Of a DNA stretch of 64,000 bases, positions 29,724 to 38,218 are shown in pieces. Made by a program: the position numbers and the translations under genes. Source of the stretch: Bin55 sp965205965 (lineage in GTDB: Bacteria > Pseudomonadota > Gammaproteobacteria > Pseudomonadales > Azotimanducaceae). The first letter of the stretch is position 1; every line of letters starts with the position of its first letter. The DNA lies in NCBI GenBank assembly GCA_965205965.1, contig CBDBHT010000007.1, positions 1,240,001 through 1,304,000 of the forward strand, given 5' to 3'. The notes under the pieces were generated by a model. It had not been told where the DNA came from. It searched no databases and was given only the letters and a program-made list of their open reading frames with translations.

Positions 29724-30071
29724 TTATAAGGGGCTTAATACCTTTCGACGTGAGAAGTATGCAGTTCTCGTGTAGTATCTTTTGTCGCGTCTTGCGGCCG
29801 TGATGATGGATTTTTCCTGCTCGTCAACGATGACGTAAATATCAAGTTTGCGCCCTAGTTGGCTATATTTTCCTCCAAGTATATTGCGTGCACGCTCACG
29901 GCCAGCATGGTTGAGACAGTATGTCCAACCTTCCCGACATTTTGCACGATTACCAAAACTCAGTATGATTTTTAGATCTTCCGAAGATATGCCCCGTTGT
30001 TGCATACGCACTTTAGCATGGGCCGAAACGAGGTAGTTGTGATCCTTGACTTCTACCGAAAGTCTATTCAA
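29724..30071 (-). CDS. DUF4258 domain protein
   Basis: A 115-residue protein. HAKVRMQQRGISSEDLKIIL followed by a WTYC segment and YVIVDEQEKSIITAAR matches DUF4258, a small RelE-like fold found in many toxin-like proteins. The start is a TTG, the best available, at the edge of the divergent region with the Ser/Thr kinase. I see no partner antitoxin on the same strand. It could be a stand-alone toxin remnant or a regulator; function unknown. Confidence 0.65.
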   Translation of the reverse strand: MNRLSVEVKDHNYLVSAHAKVRMQQRGISSEDLKIILSFGNRAKCREGWTYCLNHAGRERARNILGGKYSQLGRKLDIYVIVDEQEKSIITAARRDKRYYTRTAYFSRRKVLSPL

Positions 30072-30207
30072 TGTCTAAATATCTCTTGTTAAAAATAACG
30101 CCTCTCGTTTGAGGCACACTTAATACAATAAAGTTCAACTAAGCTGTATTGCTTATGTTCTTTGATACGATGACCTCAAACTTTGCCCATTAGATATAGA
30201 TAATCAC

Positions 30208-31230
30208 GTGCCTGACTACCCTACTCGACCAGATGCGTACCCCATAATCTATCTTGAAGAGACCGATCAGCAACTCTCAAAAAGGCCCGATAATCGGCTC
30301 CGGTACGTTTATTTTAAAACGATTGCGCGCGGTGGTAGTTGTGTAATCCAGTCGTGCAAAGACCTGCATCTGCAGCGTACAATCTGCTACAAGTCGCTTC
30401 GCTCAGAATTGACCGACGATCCCATCGAACAGCGTCGTTTTCTGCGAGAAGCACGAGTCACGGCAATGCTCCAGCATCCAAATACGATCCCTACGTACGA
30501 ATTCGGTCGCGACGTGAAGGGCCACTACTACTTCACCATGAAACTCGTGCATGGGCAAACACTGCGCGAAATCTTGGAACAATGCATAGCGAAAGATTCC
30601 CATAATACGACCAATGGAGGTTTCACTCACTTAATTCATGTTCTAGAGCAGGCTTGCCACGCCCTGTTCTACGCCCACCAGCATGGAGTAGTACACAGAG
30701 ATATAAAGCCCGAAAATATTTTAATTGGGCCTTTCAACGAAGTATTAGTTTTAGATTGGGGAATGGCGAAAGTCTGGTCATCCAGTGATCCGACGCATAG
30801 TGCTCAGGAGGTTCCCAAGTCACTGTTGGACCGCAAACGAGGATTATCGGAAGATGACCCTCTACTTACTATCGCAAGTCCGTTACACGGTTCACCACCG
30901 TATGTTTCACCAGAGCAGCTGATGCGTAAAAACGACGTCGACCATAGAACCGACATATATAGTTTAGGTGCCGTGCTTTATGAGATTTTGACACTCCAAA
31001 GAATGGTTCCAGGTGAAACTGTTCGGGACGTACTCGACGAAATTCGCCATGGCTCAGTTGCATCTCCGATCTCGCGCAACCAAGGCCTTAACATTCCGCA
31101 AGAACTCAACGATGTCTGCATGAAGTGTGTCGAACATGACCCCGATGATCGCTACCAATCAATGAAAGACGTGATCTCGACACTTTCGCACTGGCTACAT
31201 GTTTTTCCAGAGGGTTCGTTCTCTCCTTAG
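30208..31230 (+). CDS. Serine/threonine protein kinase, PknB-like (Hanks type)
   Basis: A 340-residue soluble kinase without a membrane segment. The Gly-rich loop is IARGGSCVI; the ATP lysine lies in TICYKSLRS; the catalytic loop is HRDIKPENIL with D165; the Mg-binding motif is DWG (D183) rather than DFG; GSPPYVSPEQL replaces the usual APE; and RTDIYSLGAVLYEIL follows. These residues indicate an active kinase. The N-terminal 35 residues and the C-terminus have no extra domain. It starts at a GTG. Its targets are unknown; kinases often accompany SUMF1-domain proteins, and a SUMF1 operon lies 2 kb away on the other strand. Confidence 0.9.
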   Translation: MPDYPTRPDAYPIIYLEETDQQLSKRPDNRLRYVYFKTIARGGSCVIQSCKDLHLQRTICYKSLRSELTDDPIEQRRFLREARVTAMLQHPNTIPTYEFGRDVKGHYYFTMKLVHGQTLREILEQCIAKDSHNTTNGGFTHLIHVLEQACHALFYAHQHGVVHRDIKPENILIGPFNEVLVLDWGMAKVWSSSDPTHSAQEVPKSLLDRKRGLSEDDPLLTIASPLHGSPPYVSPEQLMRKNDVDHRTDIYSLGAVLYEILTLQRMVPGETVRDVLDEIRHGSVASPISRNQGLNIPQELNDVCMKCVEHDPDDRYQSMKDVISTLSHWLHVFPEGSFSP

Positions 31231-31339
31231 CCCTTATTTCTCATAATGGATGGCTTGGGTGCGATGTATGTGCGTGTAAGTTGTGGATACCACGAAGTTG
31301 GTTGGGCTTTGCCGGGGGGAAGGGGATGGTAGCGGGGTG

Positions 31340-31922
31340 CGTTCGGACGGATGGGTGCGTTGGATGGCGAAAGGGGTGCGGCCGAAAACTGGATCCAGGA
31401 ACAGAAGAACGATCTGTTCCTGGACCGATGCTCCAGCGGCCTCTGGAACGCCAACGCACTCCGGCTCCGGCTGAGCGCACTGGCCCATGCCCTCTATTGC
31501 ATGATGAAGCACCGGCTCGAGAACCTCCCGGTATCCGCCATGCTGCGCCGGAGCCACCCATCGACGCTGCGCGAGCACCTGTTCCGGATCCCGGTGCGCG
31601 TGACGGTGTCCACGCGGCGGATCCATCTGGCGTTCGGGTCCGCCTTCCCGTACTGGAAGGATTTCCGGTTGATCTGGGCCAGCCTGGCACCAACGTAAAA
31701 GCCCGGTGCAACCGGGTGCATGACGCTGGCGGCGGAGCGCGCCGACCTCCCCGCGCCCGGATGCTCAGCGATTCGCCGTCCCGCCCGCAAAAAGGCGGGG
31801 AAAACACACGCATCCCCGCCCTCCGAAGCCTTTTCGAACTCGCGACGCGACATTCCATGCCCCGTACCCACCGCATCCCGTGAAAAACATCATTTTCGAC
31901 TTGGTTATGAGAAATCCGGGCT
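31340..31922 (+). pseudogene. IS1380-family transposase C-terminal remnant
   Basis: One frame reads GAAENWIQEQKNDLFLDRCS, NALRLRLSALAHALYCMM and LREHLFRIPVRVT, the conserved end of IS1380 (DDE group 1) transposases. The N-terminal two thirds are missing. About 220 bases after the last codon, GAGAAATCCGGGCT matches the inverted end seen in MITE family 1 (AGCCCGGAT). The block is very GC-rich compared with the kinase gene before it. Confidence 0.7.
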
Positions 31923-32031
31923 GGATTTGCAGTTTAATCTGGACATCTCTATATCGCTGCTATTTTGATGAATCATACCCGATAGTTAGGTATATGATTT
32001 TTTTCAGACTCTTAACTTATCATTGGGCAAC

Positions 32032-33039
32032 TTAAAGCTCAGCTGCTGCTGCAATGTCCTTGGCTAACTTTTTGTATTCGTCATAAGCATCAGTTACAGC
32101 TTTTGAATGACCTCCGATGGCACCGTCAGCCGGGCCCAAGTGAAAAATGGGTTTGCGATGCTCTTGGGCCATTGGCACAAGACTACGATAATGGCGAATA
32201 GTAGCTAAGCAATGCTGGTCTTCTGATGGAGTAGCCGCTGAAGGTGGTAACTCGTCTGCTGTGTCCAATAACATCTTGGCATATTCTGCAGGCATTCTAT
32301 TGACCCATTTATCGTAGGCCTTGACTGGTCGATCTAGCCTGACACCGTGCTGTTGGATGATATACCCTACAACTTCCATTTTTCCCTTCGGAAGCGGAAA
32401 TCTAGGATCGTTCCAATTATCTAATCTTTTTCTCCAATCCTTGCGCCATTGATATAACGTTGGGCCAAGGTTTCGTAAGCCTTGGAGCGAAAACAGATCA
32501 GCTGCAAGTGGTACCATAACTTTATCTGTTGCAATCAAGGCGGATCGGTTGATGGCTCCAAGGTTGGGGCCAACATCAGAGACTATCACTGTTGCGTCAC
32601 AAAGCTTCGCACCGTCTTGCATTACAGTCCAGAAGCTTGATAGGATACGAAATGATCGATAAAGGCTATCGGAGCCAAGAGCATTAGGCCACTGCTCCGA
32701 CAGTGTACTTTCGAAACTAGACAGTGCCAAGTCACCTGGCAGCAGGAAGAGAGATGTCGAAATTTTTTGAAGATCTGGCAACACAAGGTCGCCAACTTCC
32801 GTCAGCGGTTTGATGCACTGAAAAATAGTTGCCCCGCAATCCTCGTTTGCGGTACCGTTCCAGATTTTATCCAACGTATCTTCATCAAGAAACGCAGCCG
32901 TCAAATTGGCTTGCGGATCTAGATCGCACACGAGCACAGTATGCCCTATTTCAGACAACATCCAAGACAGATGATAGGAAAGTGATGTCTTGCCCACACC
33001 GCCTTTGTTGTTGAAAAACGTCAGAACCGATACAGTCAT
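32032..33039 (-). CDS. ParA/Soj-family ATPase
   Basis: A 335-residue ParA-type ATPase. The deviant Walker A is NNKGGVGKTSLSYHL, with the signature lysine K12 and the P-loop K17; VLVCDLDPQANLT is the switch/A-prime motif; ATVIVSDVGPNLGAINRSAL is the Walker B region. Extra C-terminal residues (KPIFHLGPADGAIGGHS) resemble ParA proteins of mobile islands. It is encoded downstream of, and overlaps by 4 bases, an AlbA_2-type ATP-binding protein. No ParB partner or parS site is seen, so chromosome segregation is unlikely; a paired accessory function is inferred. Confidence 0.85.
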   Translation of the reverse strand: MTVSVLTFFNNKGGVGKTSLSYHLSWMLSEIGHTVLVCDLDPQANLTAAFLDEDTLDKIWNGTANEDCGATIFQCIKPLTEVGDLVLPDLQKISTSLFLLPGDLALSSFESTLSEQWPNALGSDSLYRSFRILSSFWTVMQDGAKLCDATVIVSDVGPNLGAINRSALIATDKVMVPLAADLFSLQGLRNLGPTLYQWRKDWRKRLDNWNDPRFPLPKGKMEVVGYIIQQHGVRLDRPVKAYDKWVNRMPAEYAKMLLDTADELPPSAATPSEDQHCLATIRHYRSLVPMAQEHRKPIFHLGPADGAIGGHSKAVTDAYDEYKKLAKDIAAAAEL

Positions 33040-34244
33040 TGCTGTTTCCCTTCAATGATCGCTGCAATGAAGTTGTCGTTCACTTCAAATTTAAGATCAG
33101 GGTGCCCATTATCGCTCAGTGCCCTACGCGCACTGGCAATGCCCACTCCGAAGCGTTGCACGAAACCAAGCACTTTCATAGCTTTCGACAGGTTTGGGTT
33201 GCGATAGTCGGTAACACCAGGTTGCCCAAAATTTTCCTGCGTCACACTGCCGAATGGTCCACCAGGATTCTGGATCTCGATACGATCATTAAACCATGTG
33301 ATCCGTACTGGCGTGTTCGTGCCCTCGTAAGTCCGATGCATAATTGCATTACGTACGATCTGCTGAAGTGCAACCAGTGGATAAGACGGTAGCCGCAGCT
33401 CAGTGTCTGATGTCGTCAGATCAATCCGCGTATGAATATGCGCCTTCATCCTTTCATCGATTTGCCTTATCATCATGGTCAAGTCACCACTGACTTCTTC
33501 CCCATCAATTATGTCATCCGATAATTCCGTTCCATCAATCCGAAGAAACTGGACCCACGCGTTGGGAATGTAGTCACGTGGATTTCTACCGAGTACCAAG
33601 AGACCGACGACAGTCGGTATAGTCTCATTAGCTGAAACAACCATCTTCGTAGCTGCAAGACGCTCACTAAAGCTGCGGTCATTTGCTTGGAGAATTTCCA
33701 GATCAAATGCCTTGAGGAGATATTCATTTTCAAATTGGTATTGATTCAGTGCTGATATATTGGCAGTCGGAACAGGTTGGACATCAAAAGGTATCTCCAA
33801 TGTGAGTCTTTTCTCGTTAAGAATTCGTTCGTCTTGTGCTGTCGCAGTTCCGCGTCTTGGACCAATTCGTACATAGATACGCCCCCGATAGCGCATTGGA
33901 GGGGAATCCGATGGCATCACGGTTACAACAGCCACATCGCGCCCCATCATCTTCCTCCTCTCAATCAGCATGGAAGGTGGAGGCACAATCTGACCGTCAC
34001 TCTTGATATCAGCAAGCTGACGTAACGTATCATCTGTAATCTCCAAGCCTGTCGGTTGACCTGTATCGCCTACACCCACGAACAAGATGCCTGGTTGGCC
34101 AGAAGCCGGTAAGTCGTTAGCAAAGGCACAAATGGCTTCTCTGATAGCAGCACTCGAATCTCCCTTCAGTGTTTCCTTGAACTCAACGCGGAAACTCTCT
34201 CCCTCTCTGAGCAGCTTTTCCAGTTCTTGATCATTCAATCTCAT
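33036..34244 (-). CDS. AlbA_2 (Schlafen-type) and HATPase_c_4 domain protein
   Basis: A 402-residue protein. The N-terminal AlbA_2 domain (residues about 10-125) is marked by GESFRVEFKETL, IREAICAFANDL, GILFVGVGDTGQPTG and RIYVRIGPRRGTAT. The C-terminal part carries a GHKL-type HATPase_c_4 with QQIVRNAIMHRTYEG, RIEIQNPGGPFG and FGVGIASARRAL. I start at the ATG at 34244, which has a CGGAG site 8 bases upstream, rather than a GTG 18 bases earlier. Such proteins are often called transcriptional regulators, but the domain is also found in RNA-cleaving Schlafen-like defence proteins. It overlaps the ParA gene by 4 bases. Confidence 0.82.
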   Translation of the reverse strand: MRLNDQELEKLLREGESFRVEFKETLKGDSSAAIREAICAFANDLPASGQPGILFVGVGDTGQPTGLEITDDTLRQLADIKSDGQIVPPPSMLIERRKMMGRDVAVVTVMPSDSPPMRYRGRIYVRIGPRRGTATAQDERILNEKRLTLEIPFDVQPVPTANISALNQYQFENEYLLKAFDLEILQANDRSFSERLAATKMVVSANETIPTVVGLLVLGRNPRDYIPNAWVQFLRIDGTELSDDIIDGEEVSGDLTMMIRQIDERMKAHIHTRIDLTTSDTELRLPSYPLVALQQIVRNAIMHRTYEGTNTPVRITWFNDRIEIQNPGGPFGSVTQENFGQPGVTDYRNPNLSKAMKVLGFVQRFGVGIASARRALSDNGHPDLKFEVNDNFIAAIIEGKQQ

Positions 34245-34306
34245 CCTGGCAACTCCGCACACTCCAGTCGCCGCTTTAAATTGAACTGAGCACTATCCCC
34301 ATCGAA

Positions 34307-34562
34307 TGGCAATGGCATTCGTTTAGTGATCATTGTCATTCGTTTAAGGAAGTGCCCTTCACCCCTGTATGGAATGCCAGCCCTATGTTGAGTTAATCAG
34401 CAGTTTTTGCTTGCAGTCTTCTCCCTCGCTGCCACATCTTCACGGGTTTTCGGGATCGTCGTTCGAAGGATCTGCCGGGCCGGAGTCGTTGTCGGCATCG
34501 GATGATGTCGCGAACCACCTGGGTGACCGTTTCCTGTAGCGCGGATGCCTGCTACTGAAGCA
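34307..34562 (-). pseudogene. Remnant of the IS4/DUF4338 element (3' end)
   Basis: CAATGGCATTCGTTTAGTGA is identical to the presumed end of the element at 12362. Read leftwards on the minus strand, SALQETVTQVVRDIIRCRQR and LRPGRSFERRSRKPV match the C-terminus of that transposase. The rest is absent. Sequence from 34563 to 34677 shows nothing further. Confidence 0.75.
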
Positions 34563-34677
34563 TCCATACCCGAAAATTAAAACTAGTTACACTACTAGAT
34601 TGAATATAGCAATGTAGTCGTCTTCAAGTACGGGGAGTGTGACAAGGTTTGTGAATCAAGATGAGAATGGCCGTGTT

Positions 34678-35226
34678 TTACGTATAACTCAGCTGATCAA
34701 GGACTTCATCAGTTGAATACCCGATCGAAAATAAGTTGTGTGTATCGTTGCCTGCGAAGCCTTTAGCTACGAAATGATTGATTAGCGACATGAATGGATT
34801 CCAGTAATCTTTGTAATCAAGTAGCACGATTGGCTTGTCATGTAATTCGAGCAAACGCCATGAAATCATACAACTGATTTCTTCGAGAGTGCCGTATCCT
34901 CCAGGCAGTGCTACGAAACCATCTGAACGGAAAAGCATACGTTGTATCCTTTCTTGCATGGAGTCGACTTCTACGAGTTCCGTTAGGTTTTCGTCAGGAG
35001 TCTCTAGTTGCGCTAGAAAGCGCGGGATAATCCCGGTCACGCGCCCACCGTTTGCGAGTGCTGCATCCGCGGCTACTCCCATCAACCCAACTGCGCCACC
35101 ACCGTAAATAATCTCTATTCCACGTTTCGCACATCCACTTCCGAATTCACAGGCAATTTTTGTCCCTTCCATGTCACATCCTCGGCGAGCACCGCCGAAA
35201 ACGCACACTACCTTGATCGACCCCAT
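34678..35226 (-). CDS. LOG-family protein (cytokinin-riboside monophosphate phosphoribohydrolase-like)
   Basis: A 182-residue Rossmann-fold protein of the LOG/TIGR00730 family, which cleaves nucleotide monophosphates such as AMP or N6-modified AMP to the base and ribose phosphate. The nucleotide loop YGGGAVGLMG and the signature PGGYGTLEE are intact, as is VCVFGGARRG. The length is normal for the family. It stands alone between an IS remnant and about 200 bases of empty DNA. The physiological substrate in bacteria is often unclear. Confidence 0.92.
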   Translation of the reverse strand: MGSIKVVCVFGGARRGCDMEGTKIACEFGSGCAKRGIEIIYGGGAVGLMGVAADAALANGGRVTGIIPRFLAQLETPDENLTELVEVDSMQERIQRMLFRSDGFVALPGGYGTLEEISCMISWRLLELHDKPIVLLDYKDYWNPFMSLINHFVAKGFAGNDTHNLFSIGYSTDEVLDQLSYT

Positions 35227-35429
35227 TTTATTTTACCTACGATGCAATTTTCTTTATTCGAATGGTTAGACAAATTATGATAGGCGTCGTTTGTTGACTG
35301 GGATGGTGGGAATGTAGATAGACGGATAGAGGAAAGTTTAGATTGTACGCGTTTCGAGCCAACTATGAGGAGGATGCGAAGGCACTAGTAGTGCTAACAC
35401 TCTTGTATTGATGTGTAAAGTGATTTCAG

Positions 35430-35903
35430 TTTGATCCGTGCGTCGGCGGTCGTAAATCGCCAGTCCACTCGCACGGCGTCGCGGTTCCTTCGCTCCTACC
35501 AAGCATCGACTTCACGGCGTAGGGTTTCGCGGTCGGGCAGACGACGGTTCAGGCATGGGCCGACCATCGCACTGATCTTCATTTCAGCCATGTTCAGCCA
35601 GCTGCCGTGCTTGGGCGTGTAGTGGGTCTCCAGACGCTCGGTGCTGCGCTGCGCCTCGGCCGGCTCGAACGCCTCGTAGAACGAAGCCGGAGCATGCGTG
35701 TTTAAGTTGCCCATGACCAGCACGATACGCTTATCCGGGTAGTCCTCGTCCACCAACCGTTGGACCTGTTGTGCCCAGTCGACTTTCGTGCGTCGCTTCG
35801 TCACGTCCACGCGTCGCCAACCTTCCAGTGGTGCGAACAGCATAAACCGGTTGCTTACGCTGTTGCGTGCGTACTCGTAGTCGTACGTCTCGGGCGTTCC
35901 GGT
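35430..35903 (-). pseudogene. IS630-type transposase, C-terminal fragment
   Basis: Reading leftwards, GTPETYDYEYARN, LVMGNLNTHAPASFYEAF, THYTPKHGSWLNMAEMK and DWRFTTADARIKLKSLY give the catalytic half of an IS630 (Tc1/mariner-like) transposase. The N-terminal half is missing because a MITE begins at 35904. An in-frame stop lies after EVDAW. It is a different member from the IS630 at 53.8 kb. Confidence 0.75.
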
Positions 35904-36048
35904 AGTCTGCGCCGTAGAAAATTTTGGTACGTTTTTTAGGATGAATAGTTTCTAAACAGCTCAGAATAAAAATTTCATACTTCATTAATACGTATTCCAG
36001 GTTATCTTTCCTACTAAAGAGCGTTCCTACGTTTCTACAGTGCAGACT
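35904..36048. repeat. MITE family 3, copy b
   Basis: 145 bases with inverted ends AGTCTGCGCCGTAGAAAA and TTTCTACAGTGCAGACT. It separates an IS630 fragment from an IS4-like fragment, so it inserted into or next to already dead transposons. CCGG is found on both sides near the ends, which may be a target duplication. Confidence 0.8.
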
Positions 36049-36640
36049 GCCGGGTCCGCAGGCAGCACGGACCGTGGATCCGTTGGGAGGAAAAAGTGCT
36101 GGTATCGTCCACGGCCACCAGATTAATGCCTGCGCCACGCCGCCATCCGACCGAGGACCTTGCCGCGCTGGGCACGCTGCAGCACCTGCTGGAATGCCAG
36201 TCGAATGTGCACCGGCGCGCTCGGATCCAGGCGGAGACGGCGCAGGATCGTGTCGCAGGGAACCTGTGCAAAACCGTACAGACGTCGCAGATTCGCTTCC
36301 ACCACCGTATCCCCGCGCATCGACACATCCAACGGCAGCAGCGAGGCGTGCTTACTCCAGAAACACCGCCAGGCCCCCGACATCAGACACGCTCCAATGG
36401 CAAACTTCCGACCGGCAACCGGATCGAAAACCGCACGAACCGCTTGAAGCAGACCGGGCTTGTTCTACCTCCTTGCGCAACTTCAATGCACCCATCCTTG
36501 GATACCTCGTTGGTTTTGTAAACCTTATACGAACCTACCATTGATCCTCGGACGACAGGCCCATGCTCCCCTTAAATTGCGAAAGCCCATCCACAAAGTC
36601 CAGACCAATGGCGGAGTTTGGGCTATATGGGGAATTGCTG
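36049..36640 (-). pseudogene. IS4-like transposase, N-terminal fragment (third copy)
   Basis: The right end CTATATGGGGAATTGCTG matches the inverted end of the ISs at 15.6 and 51.1 kb. On the minus strand, FWSKHASLLPLDVSMRGD, LRRLYGFAQVPCDTILRR and STFSSQRIHGPCCLR match the N-terminal third of that transposase, with substitutions and frameshifts. It is an older, diverged copy truncated by the MITE at 36048. Confidence 0.8.
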
Positions 36641-36937
36641 GGTGGAACCTCGGTAACGAGTGCCTAGCATGAGCGGGCAGGGCGACGAGGGGCGCGTAGT
36701 GACCCCATCGTTTGCAAGACTTGAGCTGAAAGCACTTCGCCGTAGGCACATGAAGGTTGGCCATGTAAACTCCTAAAGTATAGAGGAGGATAAAGACCTA
36801 TTTGTGCTATGGGATGCTTGCGGTGGGTTACACATTTAAGGTGCAAACGTTGGACTTGTCCGGGATGTTATAAGTTTACGATTGCATCTAAATCTAATAC
36901 GAGCGATTTTGCCAATCCGTGGTTACAATTATGGTTT
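36641..36937. other. Region before yqiB, no gene supported
   Basis: About 300 bases. The frame of the yqiB-like gene is open upstream, but the translation (cysteine- and tryptophan-rich) does not resemble the family, so I treat it as non-coding leader. In Escherichia coli nudF lies here; no trace of it is seen. Confidence 0.45.
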
Positions 36938-37420
36938 ATGGTTACAAGGTATCGATCCCAACGGCCGCAACCGAAGTACAAACTTGATTTGGGTGCATGG
37001 CTATCTATCTGTGATTCTAACTACCACCTCTTAATGTGCTTGTTCCCGAATCTTGATTCCGGTGGCCGCGTACCTAATCGTTTGTTCATGGGCCGGAAAT
37101 TTCCGGAGTTCGTGTTCGAGGTTGTTTCTAGACATCGGTATACTTCAGAAGTAAATATTTCTTGTAAGGCACCGGAAGGGATTCCAGACTTGTTAATGCG
37201 AGTTTGTGTTTACCACGACTTACAGACCAGTGAAGTCATTGAGTATCAAAAAGAGCGCGACTTTATGCCAACCTACGAGTATCCAAATGAGAAAATGCGG
37301 ATGCCCAATGAAAAAGTGCAGGTCAATCGATTTCTGTCTGAAGTACTTGATCTCTGTGTAAATCAGGGAACGGCGAAAGACGACCCTCTTAAGGTTCTTG
37401 GAGAAATAATTGCCGGCTAA
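36938..37420 (+). CDS. yqiB: DUF1249 protein, YqiB-like
   Basis: A 160-residue protein of the DUF1249 family. Typical residues are DLGAWLSICDSNYHLLMCLF, VSRHRYTSEVNIS, MRVCVYHDLQTSEVIEYQ and the end motif YEYPNEKMRMPNEKVQVNRF with FLSEVLDLCVNQG. The ATG at 36938 gives the family's usual length. In Escherichia coli yqiB sits between nudF and cpdA, upstream of parE. Here it is followed by a dead cpdA and then parE, so the order is conserved. The family has no established biochemical function. Confidence 0.85.
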   Translation: MVTRYRSQRPQPKYKLDLGAWLSICDSNYHLLMCLFPNLDSGGRVPNRLFMGRKFPEFVFEVVSRHRYTSEVNISCKAPEGIPDLLMRVCVYHDLQTSEVIEYQKERDFMPTYEYPNEKMRMPNEKVQVNRFLSEVLDLCVNQGTAKDDPLKVLGEIIAG

Positions 37421-37475
37421 ACCAAGAAAGGTTTGTCAGGTTGGAACAGCGACAGAGAGAGATTAACCAACGATA

Positions 37476-38010
37476 CAGTGACCCCGTCACCGCATGCAGG
37501 TGACGGGTGCGCATCTTTTTCAGATCTGGATATTGAGAAAAAGTGGTGTGAATATCGATCAAGCGTTGAAAGAGGCACTGACTTGTACGAGCCGTTCTCC
37601 AACGCTGGATACGCTAATCGCGACAGACGATATCGCTCGGAAAAAATGAGCCGACGGTCGGTTGAGAATTTTTGAAAATTGTTCATCAGTATGGTTAACG
37701 ACTCCATAGGATATACACGGCAATCACAACTTCGCGCTGACATGCGCGCGGATGGAACGCTAGTGGATCAGTAAATGTCTGGTCTTAATCGGGCTTGACA
37801 CGTATATTAGTAATGAAGTTGTAGGTATGTGTATTGGCGAATTTGAAAAGACGTCAAAGCGGTGTCGAAAGAATACTTTCGTTGTTGGCCACTATCCATC
37901 TTTTCCATTGATATCGGCATGGCTGGATGTCCATCGCGCTAAGCGGAGAACTGCTTGTTTGGTACATTGACTAACAGCGAACATGTGCAAGTATGTTTCT
38001 GTAGACACAT
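37476..38010 (+). pseudogene. cpdA: Decayed cpdA (3',5'-cAMP phosphodiesterase)
   Basis: The N-terminal piece in one frame (37494-37649) reads QVTGAHLF, GVNIDQALKEAL, TLDTLIATDDIAR; CpdA proteins have QVTDTHLF, GVNTxxSL and ATGDLAQ here. A later piece (about 37884-37960) reads GHYPSFPLISAWLDVHR, matching the CpdA HHPPxPxxSxWLD segment with its metal-binding histidines altered. Stops and shifts separate them, and the sequence up to 38200 may hold more of its C-terminus. Position between yqiB and parE is exactly that of cpdA in Escherichia coli. Loss should raise cAMP lifetime if a CRP/cAMP system still exists. Confidence 0.7.
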
Positions 38011-38218
38011 ATCGTAATCCTATAATGGGAAAGTAGGAAATCTGCGTATCGTATTGCTATTTCTCCATCTACATGTTGGCAGTTTGTCGGTAGAAAGAGA
38101 TATTTGTGCCGAATGATGCATTGCCGGAATAGCGTTGAGTCTTTTACTTAGTGCTAACGGGGCAATCAAAACGAAAGTTGGTCAATGGAAAATACCGTGA
38201 ATCGAGGATTAAGGGATC

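Noticed and set aside
32032..33039. ParA as part of a chromosome or plasmid partition locus
   Set aside because: No parB, no parS-like repeats and no replication gene nearby; the partner is an AlbA_2 protein.
35430..36640. A single composite gene in the IS630/MITE/IS4 block
   Set aside because: The pieces belong to two different transposase families on either side of a MITE with its own inverted ends.
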